DNA from: Alphaproteobacteria bacterium
Lineage (GTDB): Bacteria > Pseudomonadota > Alphaproteobacteria > UBA8366 > GCA-2717185
Assembly (NCBI GenBank): GCA_040905865.1
Contig: JBBDQU010000065.1
Coordinates: forward strand, 18,438 to 82,437
DNA: 64,000 nt
Direction: 5' to 3'
The position numbers and the translations under genes were made by a program. This document shows, piece after piece, positions 17,855-26,330 of this stretch. Under the pieces are notes generated by a model. That model was not told the origin of the DNA, ran no database searches, and saw only the letters and a list, made by a program, of their open reading frames with translations. Position 1 is the first letter of the stretch, and the number at the start of each line of letters is the position of its first letter.

Positions 17855-19075
17855 ATGGCTGACAGCACACTGGGCGCATACAACATCGAGGATCTTCGCC
17901 GGATGGCGAAGAAGCGGTTGCCGCGCGGCATATTCGAATATGTCGACCGCGGCGCGGAAGACGAAATCGCGCTCCGGAACAACCGCGAGGCCTATACGGC
18001 GCTCAAGATCAAGAACCGCGTGCTGATCGACGTCTCCGGGCGTTCGACCGAGACGGAAATTTTCGGCCGGAAAATCGCCATGCCGTTCGGCATATCGCCG
18101 ACCGCCTCCGCCGGGCTGGTCTGCGAGGGCGGCGAGGTCGGGCTGGCCAGGGCCGCCGCCCGGATGGGCGTTCCCTGTACCGCCGCGACAAGTTCGCTGA
18201 CGCCGATGGAGGAAATATACGAGGCGGCGGGGGGCAATCTCTGGTTCCAGCTTTACATGTGGACCGACCGGGACCTGACGGCGACCTTTGTGAAGCGGAT
18301 CAGGGATACCGGCTTCGAAACCATGCTTGTCACCGTGGACAGTTCCGCCAGCCCGAACCGCGAATACAATCACCGCAACGGTTTCGCCATGCCCCTGCGC
18401 TATTCGCCGACCCTGGTCGCGCAGGTGCTGGCCAATCCGGGCTGGTGCTGCCGGGTGCTGGCGCCGCAATACCTGAAGCGGGGGCCCTTTCGAAAAGCCA
18501 ACAATCCGCCGGAACTGGCGAGCAAGCTCACCCAGGCCGAGGTGGAATCGGAATACACAAAACCGAGCAGCCAGAGCTGGGACGATATCCGGCGCATTCG
18601 GGACATGTGGCCCGGCAATCTGCTGGTGAAGGGATTGCAGAGTTCCGAAGACGCGGTGATCGCGGCGGAACTGGGGTTGCAGGGAGTGGTGCTGTCCAAC
18701 CATGGCGGCCGCTATCTGGATTCGGCGCCAGCGCCGTTGCAGGTGTTGGCCGAGACACGCGCCGCCGTCGGACGGGACTTCAAGATCATTATCGACAGCG
18801 GGGCAAGGCGCGGGTCCGATATCGTCAAGGCGGTCGCCCTTGGCGCCGATATGGTCATGTCCGGGCGGCCGACGCTCTATGGTTCGGCGGTGGCGGGCGA
18901 GGCGGGTTCGTACCGGGCGCTGGAGATTTTCCGGACGGAGATGGACCGGGTAATGGCGCAACTGGGCATCAATCGCGTCGACGAGATCGGCCCGCATATC
19001 TTCTGGAACCCGCCGGACTGGGCGAGGGCTGCGACGACGTCGGCGAAGAGATTATCTATAGCACATCAGGTTTGA
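17855..19075 (+). CDS. FMN-dependent alpha-hydroxy-acid oxidizing protein (copy 2)
   Basis: A 406-residue paralogue of the enzyme at 14283-15536, with the same block order: KRLPRGIFEYVDRGAEDE, GISPTASAG, LWFQLYMW, SNHGGRYLDSAPAP (catalytic His) and IDSGARRGSD with GRPTLYGS. The frame stays open far upstream, but the homologous region begins at MADSTLGAYNIEDL, so I place the start at ATG 17855; the upstream part would cross the regulator gene and its operator. It reads away from the GntR gene. Two related oxidases under one regulator suggests different hydroxy acids or duplicated dosage. The last 15 or so residues differ from copy 1. Confidence 0.9.
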   Translation: MADSTLGAYNIEDLRRMAKKRLPRGIFEYVDRGAEDEIALRNNREAYTALKIKNRVLIDVSGRSTETEIFGRKIAMPFGISPTASAGLVCEGGEVGLARAAARMGVPCTAATSSLTPMEEIYEAAGGNLWFQLYMWTDRDLTATFVKRIRDTGFETMLVTVDSSASPNREYNHRNGFAMPLRYSPTLVAQVLANPGWCCRVLAPQYLKRGPFRKANNPPELASKLTQAEVESEYTKPSSQSWDDIRRIRDMWPGNLLVKGLQSSEDAVIAAELGLQGVVLSNHGGRYLDSAPAPLQVLAETRAAVGRDFKIIIDSGARRGSDIVKAVALGADMVMSGRPTLYGSAVAGEAGSYRALEIFRTEMDRVMAQLGINRVDEIGPHIFWNPPDWARAATTSAKRLSIAHQV

Positions 19076-19113
19076 ATGGAACGGCAACCGATTCCAATCA
19101 AACACGATCTGAT

Positions 19114-19244
19114 CTAACAGGCTGCGGAAAAACCCTTCCGACCGAACATCACCGCCGCGCATCGCAACCTCCCCCCCTAAAATCACAGCGAGACTTGAAT
19201 CACGACCGCGCACCAGATGGAAGGTTTTTTCCGCAGCCTGTTAG
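19114..19244. repeat. 131-bp MITE-like element with 26-bp terminal inverted repeats
   Basis: The arms at 19114-19139 and 19219-19244 are reverse complements with one mismatch in 26 bases. Both begin CTAACAGGCTGCGGAAAAA. The 79-base centre has no gene. The CAGGCTGCGG end resembles terminal repeats of insertion sequences, so a non-autonomous miniature element is likely. It sits exactly between convergent genes, and the outer TTA of the right arm is the stop codon of the baeRF-type gene. As RNA it would form a long hairpin that could block read-through from both sides. No clear direct target duplication is visible: the flanking CTAA and TTAG are inverted. Confidence 0.7.
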
Positions 19245-20332
19245 TAGCGGTAAATTGCGCCGACAGCCGTTTCGCCGGGCATTTCTTCAGCCGGAACAAC
19301 GATAACGTCGCCGCCATGTTTCAGTGTTTCATGCGCTATCCTGTCGATCTCCTCAAGGCCGGAATTCCGCCAGTCTTCGGTCAGGAGTAAATTTCCAACC
19401 CGACCTTCCGTGGCGGACTTGAGGATCTCTCCCTGCTGTACCGAAACGGTTGCATCGCCGCGCTGGAAGCCGGCGTTAAAGCGGTCTATCGTCTCCAGTT
19501 TCGGTCTGTTCAGTTCCGGCTCGACAATTTCGACGCACGCTTCATGAATTTCACTTTCGTCCAGACCGACCGGTGACTTGGCTATCGAGTCAGAGGCGAG
19601 CTTTGGATACTGGCAATGCCTGCGAAACATTCCAAGCAGGTTCGGTTCGCAGACCGCAACAAGAGTGGCGGTCTCCTCTGCAAGTATCCGGTCCACCGCA
19701 TTCGCGACGCCATGGGTGAATTCGTCCAGCTGGACCTGTTGATAGTCAGCCGGGCTTTCCCCCTGGGCATGATGTTTTGCATCGGGGCGACCGCCGCCGG
19801 CGCTGCTTGCAGAGTGAAACCCGACATCCGCCGGAAGTTGGGTTATTCCCCTTATTTTCGCCATGCTGTCTTCCATGACCTCGGTTTCAATAACGCTTAT
19901 TTCATATCGGGTTGCCCTGAAAAGGCAGACGTCCTTCTGATCGATAGCGATGATGAAGAAGGATTGCGCGCTGTCGATCAGGGGCATCAAGGGAAGTATA
20001 TGAAAGGAGTCCTTGACCGCGATATGTTCCGGCGGCGCGATCGGCAAGGGGTGCGTGCGTGTGAACGCGGCAGAAATAAAAATAGCGATTCCCCGCATGC
20101 CGGGGCTGCCAATGGGAAGACGGAAGATTTCATCCCGTTCGGCATATGCAAGAATTTCCGACGGATCAAATCCGTTGCGTTCGAGGTCTTTTTCCGCATC
20201 CCGAATGAGATTCCGAAAACGGATACCGTTCACCTTGTCTTCCGGCGGTATCTGATGAACGGGAAGATAGATGGATACGGCCGGGTCAGAATCGGCATCG
20301 ATCAGCGTCATGACATCGGATCTTGTTATCAT
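19241..20332 (-). CDS. Bacterial archaeo-eukaryotic release factor-like protein (baeRF family)
   Basis: A 363-residue protein with the layout of bacterial proteins related to archaeal/eukaryotic peptide-chain release factor 1. Features are an opening VSIYLPVHQ followed by NGIRFRNLIRDAEKDLE, a central QVQLDEFTHGVANAVDRIL, then ATLVAVCEPNLLGMFRRHC and a C-terminal domain ending DVIVVPAEEMPG...AIYRY. These proteins are predicted to act on ribosomes or stalled peptides, but direct function is poorly known. The stop codon lies in the right arm of the MITE-like repeat. G+C looks lower than in the 0-19 kb genes. It reads leftward with the following stress-type genes. Confidence 0.75.
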   Translation of the reverse strand: MITRSDVMTLIDADSDPAVSIYLPVHQIPPEDKVNGIRFRNLIRDAEKDLERNGFDPSEILAYAERDEIFRLPIGSPGMRGIAIFISAAFTRTHPLPIAPPEHIAVKDSFHILPLMPLIDSAQSFFIIAIDQKDVCLFRATRYEISVIETEVMEDSMAKIRGITQLPADVGFHSASSAGGGRPDAKHHAQGESPADYQQVQLDEFTHGVANAVDRILAEETATLVAVCEPNLLGMFRRHCQYPKLASDSIAKSPVGLDESEIHEACVEIVEPELNRPKLETIDRFNAGFQRGDATVSVQQGEILKSATEGRVGNLLLTEDWRNSGLEEIDRIAHETLKHGGDVIVVPAEEMPGETAVGAIYRY

Positions 20333-20388
20333 CTCTGCTCCTTCTCATTCGCGCCTCATTTGAAAACCCGTTGCGAACAAGCGTCGTC

Positions 20389-22869
20389 TTAAAATACGAA
20401 CCTGCTCCACTCGCCGTAGCTTTGCCTGACGCGGCCCCGGCGCACGCCAAGGGCGATCAAACCGGCTCCGCAGGCGAGACTCGACACCATGGCCGACAAA
20501 TCCGCGCCATAGACAAACGGCGTGATCAGAAGCGCGACGCCAAACGCAATATTGAGAAAGCGAAGCGGCCGCGCCACCTCTGCGAGGGACGTCACTGTAA
20601 CCGTAATCACCAGGGCGCCTATAAGGTGGTCGGCGTCCGCCATCCCACCCTGAGTGCCTAAAACCAGTCGCGTCAGCATCAACCAGACGCCGATTGCGAT
20701 GCTTAAACACAGGTTCCACGGCAGCCCGACGCCGCCGCTGACCATTTCCCGGACGACTGTCCCGGGGCTCTGCTCGAACGTGTCGTCTTTCCGCTCATGG
20801 CGACCGTCATCCGTATCGCCGGTGAAGAAGATGCGCATCACATTAGCGCCCGCCTTTCGCCGTCGAACGAGGAACTGGCCTGTCGCGACAAGTTCGTCCA
20901 GGGAATACGGAATCTGGACAAGCATGGCGACGGCTGCGACGAGACAGAGCGTGCACCAGGTTCCGATGACAAGGGGCTGGATAATGATGAAGGTGATCGA
21001 AACGGCGCCGAGGGGAACGATCATGAAGCCGAACAGGACAACGAGCCATGGCATCGTGCGCCACCGCCGCGCGGACCCGATAATGCCGGTGAGGATTTCA
21101 AGCATGTAAGTGATCGCCCCAAGGCCGGCATCCGAAACCGGCCATGCTTCGGAAACGCTCGATGTGATGATTTCCTCGGTACCGTTCATGGGTGACGGTC
21201 CGCCCTCGAAAAACGGCTCCCAGACGCTATCGATATGGCCCAGCTGATACGCGGCGAGATACCGGGAGATAACGAGCCCTATCAGCGCAAGGAAAATGAT
21301 CGGTGCGCGCTGGAACCAGCTCGACGGCGAAAAATCCCAGCCCGGTGGAACCGTCGGGCCCGTCAGCGCGGCAACGGCGCTGACTCCCGGCGGCGGGCGC
21401 GTCAGAACGGCAAACCCGAATGCCAGCGCGCCCACCAGCGTATCGTTGAGGTACGCGGCCGCTGTCGGCGCCCAGAAGATCAGCGGCGCCGACATTACCC
21501 ATAGACCGATTGCCGCCGTAACCCATCGGACCAGGCCGTAGCGTGTGGAAAGGGAAACCAGGGCGCTCATAATGAGCAGGATGCCGGAAACGAAATCGCT
21601 TATCACAAGTGCGGCGGACTCGTAGCCAAGAATTGGGGGCGATGTCGCCAGCCAGAATCCCAGTCCCATTGTGGCGAAGTGAGCCCAGATGAAGCGACTG
21701 TGCGCCTCTCGATTCTGCTCCTCGTGCCGCGCGCGCAGTTTTTCGGGATTGTCGACCTTGCGGGCCGCCGACTGCAACCAGAGTGGCGCGGTAATGCCGT
21801 TCTCTTCGTACCACTGCGCGGGGTCGTCCTTGAGCGCTGTCACGAGTTTCGGCAGTTCGTCGCCGATCCAGTGCGCCGGGCTCCAGCCGAGAAGTTCCCG
21901 CGCGCGCGAAATGTCGAGGGCGTAATGATCGTCGGCCATGTCGATCATGAACGGTCGGATAAACGGCGCTTCGCCCTGGTCGATGACATCCGGTACGATC
22001 GGTTCGGACTTTTCTTCGAGCCAGGCGCCGACGCGCGCCAGACCTTTCGGCGCCTCGATTGTCGTCCAGTTTTCCTCTCCATGGATCAGGCGGCCCAGTT
22101 CATCCTGCAGCGCGCCGTATCCCATCGCCTCCGGCTCGCCCACGAGAATTGTCGCCTCCGGCGGCAAATCGTTGCGGCGGTCGACAGCGCGCATGAAGGC
22201 GTCGATCATGTCGTCGGTGTGGAGAAAGGACTGCCCGACAAGCAAGTCGCCGGAATAGACGCGGCTTTTAATGTCGCGCTCGTAAATTCGCGCAATCTGC
22301 TGCGATAGCGTGGGCACAGCCATCCGGTCGCTGTAGAGCCCGGACAACCGGAGCAGCAGATAGGGAATCTCGCCGTGTTCCTCTTCGATGACCTTCTCGG
22401 CAGCGGCCTTTGACCGGGGGTAAGCCCACTTCGGCGCCAGGGGGGTTTCCTCGTCGATGCGCTCGCCCGGTTTGCACGGTTGGTGCACCAGCATCGTTCC
22501 GGAAAAGATGAAACGCTCGACGGCAAAATCCTGCAGTCCCTGCAACAGGCGTCGCGTGCCTTCGACATTCACTGTTTCGTACAGCGGGCTGTCCTCGCCC
22601 GTAAAATCGAAATAAGCGGCGAGATGGATGACCGCTGCAATCTTGTTTCCGTACCGCTCCTTGAATTTGTAAAAGAATAGCGCAACCGACTCGTCGGAGG
22701 TCAGGTCGCAGCGCAGATAATCTTCCAGCGAACCGGTCTGTTCTTCATCCAGATCGGATCTGTCCAGGCCGACGACGCGATATCTGTCTTTCAATGAAGC
22801 GCTTAACGCAGTTCCGATCCCTCCCGCAGCCCCCGTTATGAGAACGGTTGGTTTGGTTTTTTCCGTCAA
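20389..22869 (-). CDS. Epimerase - SPW repeats - VKOR-like redox membrane fusion protein
   Basis: An 826-residue fusion. Residues 1-350 are an NAD-dependent epimerase/extended SDR: LITGAAGGIG at 10-19 and Tyr150-x3-Lys154 in WAYPRSKAAAEK. Residues 395-490 are hydrophobic with two SPW-type repeats (GFWLATSPPILGY and GLWVMSAPLIFWA). Residues 520-665 resemble a vitamin K epoxide reductase domain, with a CxxC pair at Cys639-Cys642 in GTWCTLC. A last membrane region carries two more SPW-like stretches. It is expected in the inner membrane with the epimerase in the cytoplasm. VKOR domains usually oxidise thiols and pass electrons to quinone; the Cys pair of the N-terminal loop seen in classical VKORs is not visible here. 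Confidence 0.82.
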   Translation of the reverse strand: MTEKTKPTVLITGAAGGIGTALSASLKDRYRVVGLDRSDLDEEQTGSLEDYLRCDLTSDESVALFFYKFKERYGNKIAAVIHLAAYFDFTGEDSPLYETVNVEGTRRLLQGLQDFAVERFIFSGTMLVHQPCKPGERIDEETPLAPKWAYPRSKAAAEKVIEEEHGEIPYLLLRLSGLYSDRMAVPTLSQQIARIYERDIKSRVYSGDLLVGQSFLHTDDMIDAFMRAVDRRNDLPPEATILVGEPEAMGYGALQDELGRLIHGEENWTTIEAPKGLARVGAWLEEKSEPIVPDVIDQGEAPFIRPFMIDMADDHYALDISRARELLGWSPAHWIGDELPKLVTALKDDPAQWYEENGITAPLWLQSAARKVDNPEKLRARHEEQNREAHSRFIWAHFATMGLGFWLATSPPILGYESAALVISDFVSGILLIMSALVSLSTRYGLVRWVTAAIGLWVMSAPLIFWAPTAAAYLNDTLVGALAFGFAVLTRPPPGVSAVAALTGPTVPPGWDFSPSSWFQRAPIIFLALIGLVISRYLAAYQLGHIDSVWEPFFEGGPSPMNGTEEIITSSVSEAWPVSDAGLGAITYMLEILTGIIGSARRWRTMPWLVVLFGFMIVPLGAVSITFIIIQPLVIGTWCTLCLVAAVAMLVQIPYSLDELVATGQFLVRRRKAGANVMRIFFTGDTDDGRHERKDDTFEQSPGTVVREMVSGGVGLPWNLCLSIAIGVWLMLTRLVLGTQGGMADADHLIGALVITVTVTSLAEVARPLRFLNIAFGVALLITPFVYGADLSAMVSSLACGAGLIALGVRRGRVRQSYGEWSRFVF

Positions 22870-22942
22870 AACAGTGCCTTGTGCCGTTTCAGTAGAAGTC
22901 CGTTCCGTGCATTAACGTTCCGGGAAAGAACATTGTTCCGGC

Positions 22943-23977
22943 CTATCGGTCAGCAACCTCACCGAGGCGTTCGTGTTGGTGTCTGGAGGTGCGAGTCTTC
23001 GTGAGCGCATCCCGGCCGTGGGGGCCCTCGAAGTCGATTATCGGTCCGGCGGGCACAATACCGGTAGGGTCGACCTGGGGCTGACTGGTATAATAATGGC
23101 CCTTGATATGATCCAGCCGGACCGTTTCGGCCACCCCGCTCTGTTGGAACAGGTCTCGCGTATAGGGCCACAGATTTGCATAGTCCATCAGGCGGCGAAG
23201 GTTACATTTGAAGTGGCTGTAATAGACGGCGTCGAACCGGACCAGCGTGGTAAACAGGCGCCAATCGGCCTCGGTGATGTTATCGCCCATCAGGTAACGG
23301 TTTTCCGATAACCGTTTGTCGAGCCAGTCCAGCGTTTCAAACAGCGGCGCCACGGCTTCGTCATAGGCGTCCTGGGACGTCGCAAAACCGGCTTTATAGA
23401 CGCCGTTATTGACCGTGTTGTACACCCGGTCGTTGATCGCGTCGATTTCGGACCGCTGACTTTCGGGATAGTAGTCGTGATCGGACGCGCCCAGTTCGTC
23501 AAATGATGCGTTCAACATGCGGATGATATCAGCGGACTCGTTATTGACGATCGTGCGCGTATGCAGATCCAGCAGCACGGGCACGGTGACTTTGCCGGTG
23601 TAATCGGGCACGGCCGCGCTGTAGACCTGATGGAGGTAGTCCGCGCCGAAAACTGGGTCCGGTATGACGCCGGGCCCGTCCTGGAAACTCCAGCCCTTGC
23701 TTCCCATGTGCCAGTGCACCACCGACAGGGAAACGATGCTTTCGAGCGCTTTCAGCCGGCGAAATATCAGTGTCCGGTGCGCCCAGGGGCATGCATAGGA
23801 AACGTACAGGTGATACCGGTGACGGTCTGCCTCGAACCCCTTCTTCCCCGCGGGACCGGCAGCGTCACCTGGCGTGATCCAGTCCCGGAGGACAGAATCC
23901 GGGCGGTTGAACCGGCCATCGTCGGATTCGGAAATTAGCGATTCTTCACACCATTTCCCGTTGACTAACTTTCCCAT
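22943..23977 (-). CDS. Glutathione S-transferase, Xi class / glutathionyl-hydroquinone reductase
   Basis: A 344-residue protein with SYACPWAHRTLIFRRLK (catalytic Cys63), VPVLLDLHTRTIVNNESADIIRML and the helical domain ending in RFDAVYYSHFKCNLRRLMDY...LWPYTRDL. These are hallmark stretches of YqjG/PcpF-like enzymes, which reduce glutathionyl-hydroquinones with glutathione. Typical length is about 320-340 residues. ATG 23977 starts directly at the family's conserved GKLVNGKW segment. It lies in a leftward stress-type block next to an aconitase gene; each may have its own promoter, as the gap is 64 bases. Confidence 0.92.
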   Translation of the reverse strand: MGKLVNGKWCEESLISESDDGRFNRPDSVLRDWITPGDAAGPAGKKGFEADRHRYHLYVSYACPWAHRTLIFRRLKALESIVSLSVVHWHMGSKGWSFQDGPGVIPDPVFGADYLHQVYSAAVPDYTGKVTVPVLLDLHTRTIVNNESADIIRMLNASFDELGASDHDYYPESQRSEIDAINDRVYNTVNNGVYKAGFATSQDAYDEAVAPLFETLDWLDKRLSENRYLMGDNITEADWRLFTTLVRFDAVYYSHFKCNLRRLMDYANLWPYTRDLFQQSGVAETVRLDHIKGHYYTSQPQVDPTGIVPAGPIIDFEGPHGRDALTKTRTSRHQHERLGEVADR

Positions 23978-24041
23978 ATTGAAAATACCTCCCTTCGGAT
24001 CCGGGTTTACCTGCTATTTGCGCTCGAAGAATCGAAGCGGC

Positions 24042-26000
24042 TTATGCGGGCGAGGTGCGTTGCATGTGGTAGTGGTTGATCAGTCCGCCGGCGCGGATGA
24101 TTCGGATCTGCCGGGGCGAAAGGACGTGTTTCATGGGTATCGGGACGTCGCCGCCATTGTGTTCAAGCCGTACCGTAAGCGAGTCCTCGTCCAAGGCCCG
24201 CCCATCGAGCCCGGTGAGCCGAATTTCGTCACCGGTCGAAATTCGTCCAAAATCCTCCGGATTCACGAACACCAGCGGTAATATGCCAAAATTAACCAGG
24301 TTCTCGCGATGAATGCGGGCAATGCTTTTTGCGATGACAACACGCAATCCGAGATGCCGGGGTGCGATGGCGGCGTGTTCCCGGCTGGATCCCTGGCCGT
24401 AGTTCCTCCCCGCGACGACGATATGGCCATTTTCCCTGCATTGTGACGCACGCGAAACGTAGCCCGCGTCCACGCCACCGAACACGAACTCGCTGATCCG
24501 TGAAATATTGCTGCGGAACGGCAGGACCCTGGCTCCCGCGGGCATGATTTCGTCCGTGGAAATGTCGTCGCCAACCTTGAGCAGGACGCGAAGCGCCATA
24601 GAGGAGGGAAGCGGATCGAATGTCGGCATCGCGGTAATATTCGGCCCCTTGACGAGGTCGGTTTCACGCGCCGCTGTGTCGCTGACCGGCCCGATCAATA
24701 AGCTGTCGTCAATAGAGGGGTTCTCCGGCTGCCGAATGTCGACGGGATCGATTCCGAGGTCGCGCGGGTCGGTTATCGTCCCCTTCAGCGCCGACGCCGT
24801 AGCCGTTTCGGGGCTGCAGAGATAGACTCGGTCCTCCCGCGTTCCGGATCGGCCAGGAAAATTGCGCGGCACCGTTCGCAGGCTTGCGCGCCCCGTCGCT
24901 GGCGCCTGCCCCATACCGATACAGCCATTGCAGCCCGTCTGGTGAAGCCGCGCGCCGGCGGCGATCAGCGTCGCCAGGCTGCCGTCCCGTGTGAGTTGCA
25001 GCAACAACTGCCGCGATGTCGGATTGACATCGAACGATACACGCGGCGAAATTTTCCGGCCCGCGACCATATGGGCGGGAACGGCGAAGTCGCGGTAACC
25101 CGGGTTGGCGGAGGAGCCGATATAGCTTTGGTATATCGCTTCTCCCGCCACGTCCTGAACGGGCACGACATTGCCGGGGCTCGATGGTTTGGCGATGAGC
25201 GGTTCGAGCGCCGATAAATCCATTTCGTCGCTGATATCGTATACGGCGTCCGTATCCGCTTCGAGCGGTTTCCAGTCGTCCGCCCGTCCTTCGCTTGCGA
25301 GAAACCGCCGAACCTCGTCATCTGAAGGAAACACGGACGTCGTGGCGCCGAGTTCAGCGCCCATGTTGGCAATGACATGGCGGTCCATTGTGCTCAGACA
25401 GTCCAGTCCCGGACCGTGATATTCAATGATCCGACCCATGCCCGCCTCGACCCCGTGACGACGCAGCATTTCCAGTATGGTGTCTTTTGCGCTGACCCAA
25501 TCGGGCAGGGCGCCCGTCAGGCGGACGCCCCAGATTTCCGGCATCCGCATATGAAACGGGTCGCCCGCCATCGCCATCGCCACGTCCAGACCGCCAGCGC
25601 CAATCGCGAGCATGCCGAGCGCGCCGGCACCGCAGCTATGGCTGTCGGCTCCCAACATCGTCGCCCCGGGCTTTCCGAAACGCTGCATATGGACGGGATG
25701 GCTGACGCCGTTGCCCGGCGGGCTGAACCAGATACCGTACCGCTGGCAGGCGCTTCGCAGGAAAAGATGGTCGTCGGGATTCCTGTTGTCCTCCTGGAGC
25801 AGGTTATGGTCGACATACTGGGCGGACAGCGCTGTCTTGACGCGCGGAATTTGCAGTGCTTCGAGCACAAGCATCACAAGTGTCCCCGTCGCGTCCTGCG
25901 TCAGGGTCTGGTCGATGGAGATCGCGATTTCGCTGCCTGGAACCGGTTCGCCATCCACCAGATGATCGGTAATGAGTTTCTGCGCGAGATTCAGGGCCAT
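24042..26000 (-). CDS. Aconitate hydratase, short single-chain type
   Basis: A 652-residue aconitase-family enzyme interconverting citrate and isocitrate through a [4Fe-4S] cluster. Marks are GADSHSCGAGALG, the cluster region TGCNGCIGMGQAP, and in the C-terminal swivel domain GRNYGQGSSREHAAIAPRHLG with the catalytic Ser and Arg. At about 650 residues it is shorter than the roughly 900-residue AcnA and belongs to the compact branch seen in diverse bacteria. It is likely an accessory copy, since the organism should have a housekeeping aconitase elsewhere. A DUF1059 gene lies immediately upstream (24-base gap). Confidence 0.9.
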   Translation of the reverse strand: MALNLAQKLITDHLVDGEPVPGSEIAISIDQTLTQDATGTLVMLVLEALQIPRVKTALSAQYVDHNLLQEDNRNPDDHLFLRSACQRYGIWFSPPGNGVSHPVHMQRFGKPGATMLGADSHSCGAGALGMLAIGAGGLDVAMAMAGDPFHMRMPEIWGVRLTGALPDWVSAKDTILEMLRRHGVEAGMGRIIEYHGPGLDCLSTMDRHVIANMGAELGATTSVFPSDDEVRRFLASEGRADDWKPLEADTDAVYDISDEMDLSALEPLIAKPSSPGNVVPVQDVAGEAIYQSYIGSSANPGYRDFAVPAHMVAGRKISPRVSFDVNPTSRQLLLQLTRDGSLATLIAAGARLHQTGCNGCIGMGQAPATGRASLRTVPRNFPGRSGTREDRVYLCSPETATASALKGTITDPRDLGIDPVDIRQPENPSIDDSLLIGPVSDTAARETDLVKGPNITAMPTFDPLPSSMALRVLLKVGDDISTDEIMPAGARVLPFRSNISRISEFVFGGVDAGYVSRASQCRENGHIVVAGRNYGQGSSREHAAIAPRHLGLRVVIAKSIARIHRENLVNFGILPLVFVNPEDFGRISTGDEIRLTGLDGRALDEDSLTVRLEHNGGDVPIPMKHVLSPRQIRIIRAGGLINHYHMQRTSPA

Positions 26001-26024
26001 AAAAAATCACCTCCGCGAGGAACG

Positions 26025-26198
26025 TTACTTTTCATGGATATCGTGCTGAAGGCGCGCGAACAGGTCGGGCGTGATGTTCTCATCATGCTCGTTCTTGAGA
26101 TGCGCGGCGATCGTCTGTATCACCTCCTCGTTGCTCTCGCCTTCCGCCGAGAAGCCGCAATCGGCATCGCCACGAATACAATTCAAAACCTTGGTCAT
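26025..26198 (-). CDS. DUF1059 domain-containing small protein
   Basis: A 57-residue protein beginning MTKVLNCIRGDADCGFSAEG and continuing NEEVIQTIAAHLKNEHDE, which fits the DUF1059 pattern: a short Cys-containing strand region and a helix with HLKNEH. It has Cys at positions 7 and 14 and His at 33 and 38, which may bind metal. ATG 26198 is preceded by AGGAGA at ideal spacing. The gene sits 24 bases upstream of the aconitase gene and is probably co-transcribed. The molecular function of the family is unknown. Confidence 0.85.
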   Translation of the reverse strand: MTKVLNCIRGDADCGFSAEGESNEEVIQTIAAHLKNEHDENITPDLFARLQHDIHEK

Positions 26199-26330
26199 AG
26201 CATTCTCCTATCATCTGGTTTCGCAGTACGTCTCAGGAGCATATCAGATGGGATGAATCGACCCTGCTTCCCTGCTCCCTACGGCTTGATTACGCTGCTT
26301 CCGCCGATCCCCGCGTCATATGTTCGGTCG

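Noticed and set aside
19114..19244. Plain bidirectional rho-independent terminator
   Set aside because: The 26-bp arms with IS-like tips and a 79-base centre are too long and no U-run follows the stem; a miniature transposable element fits better, though read-through blocking may be a side effect.
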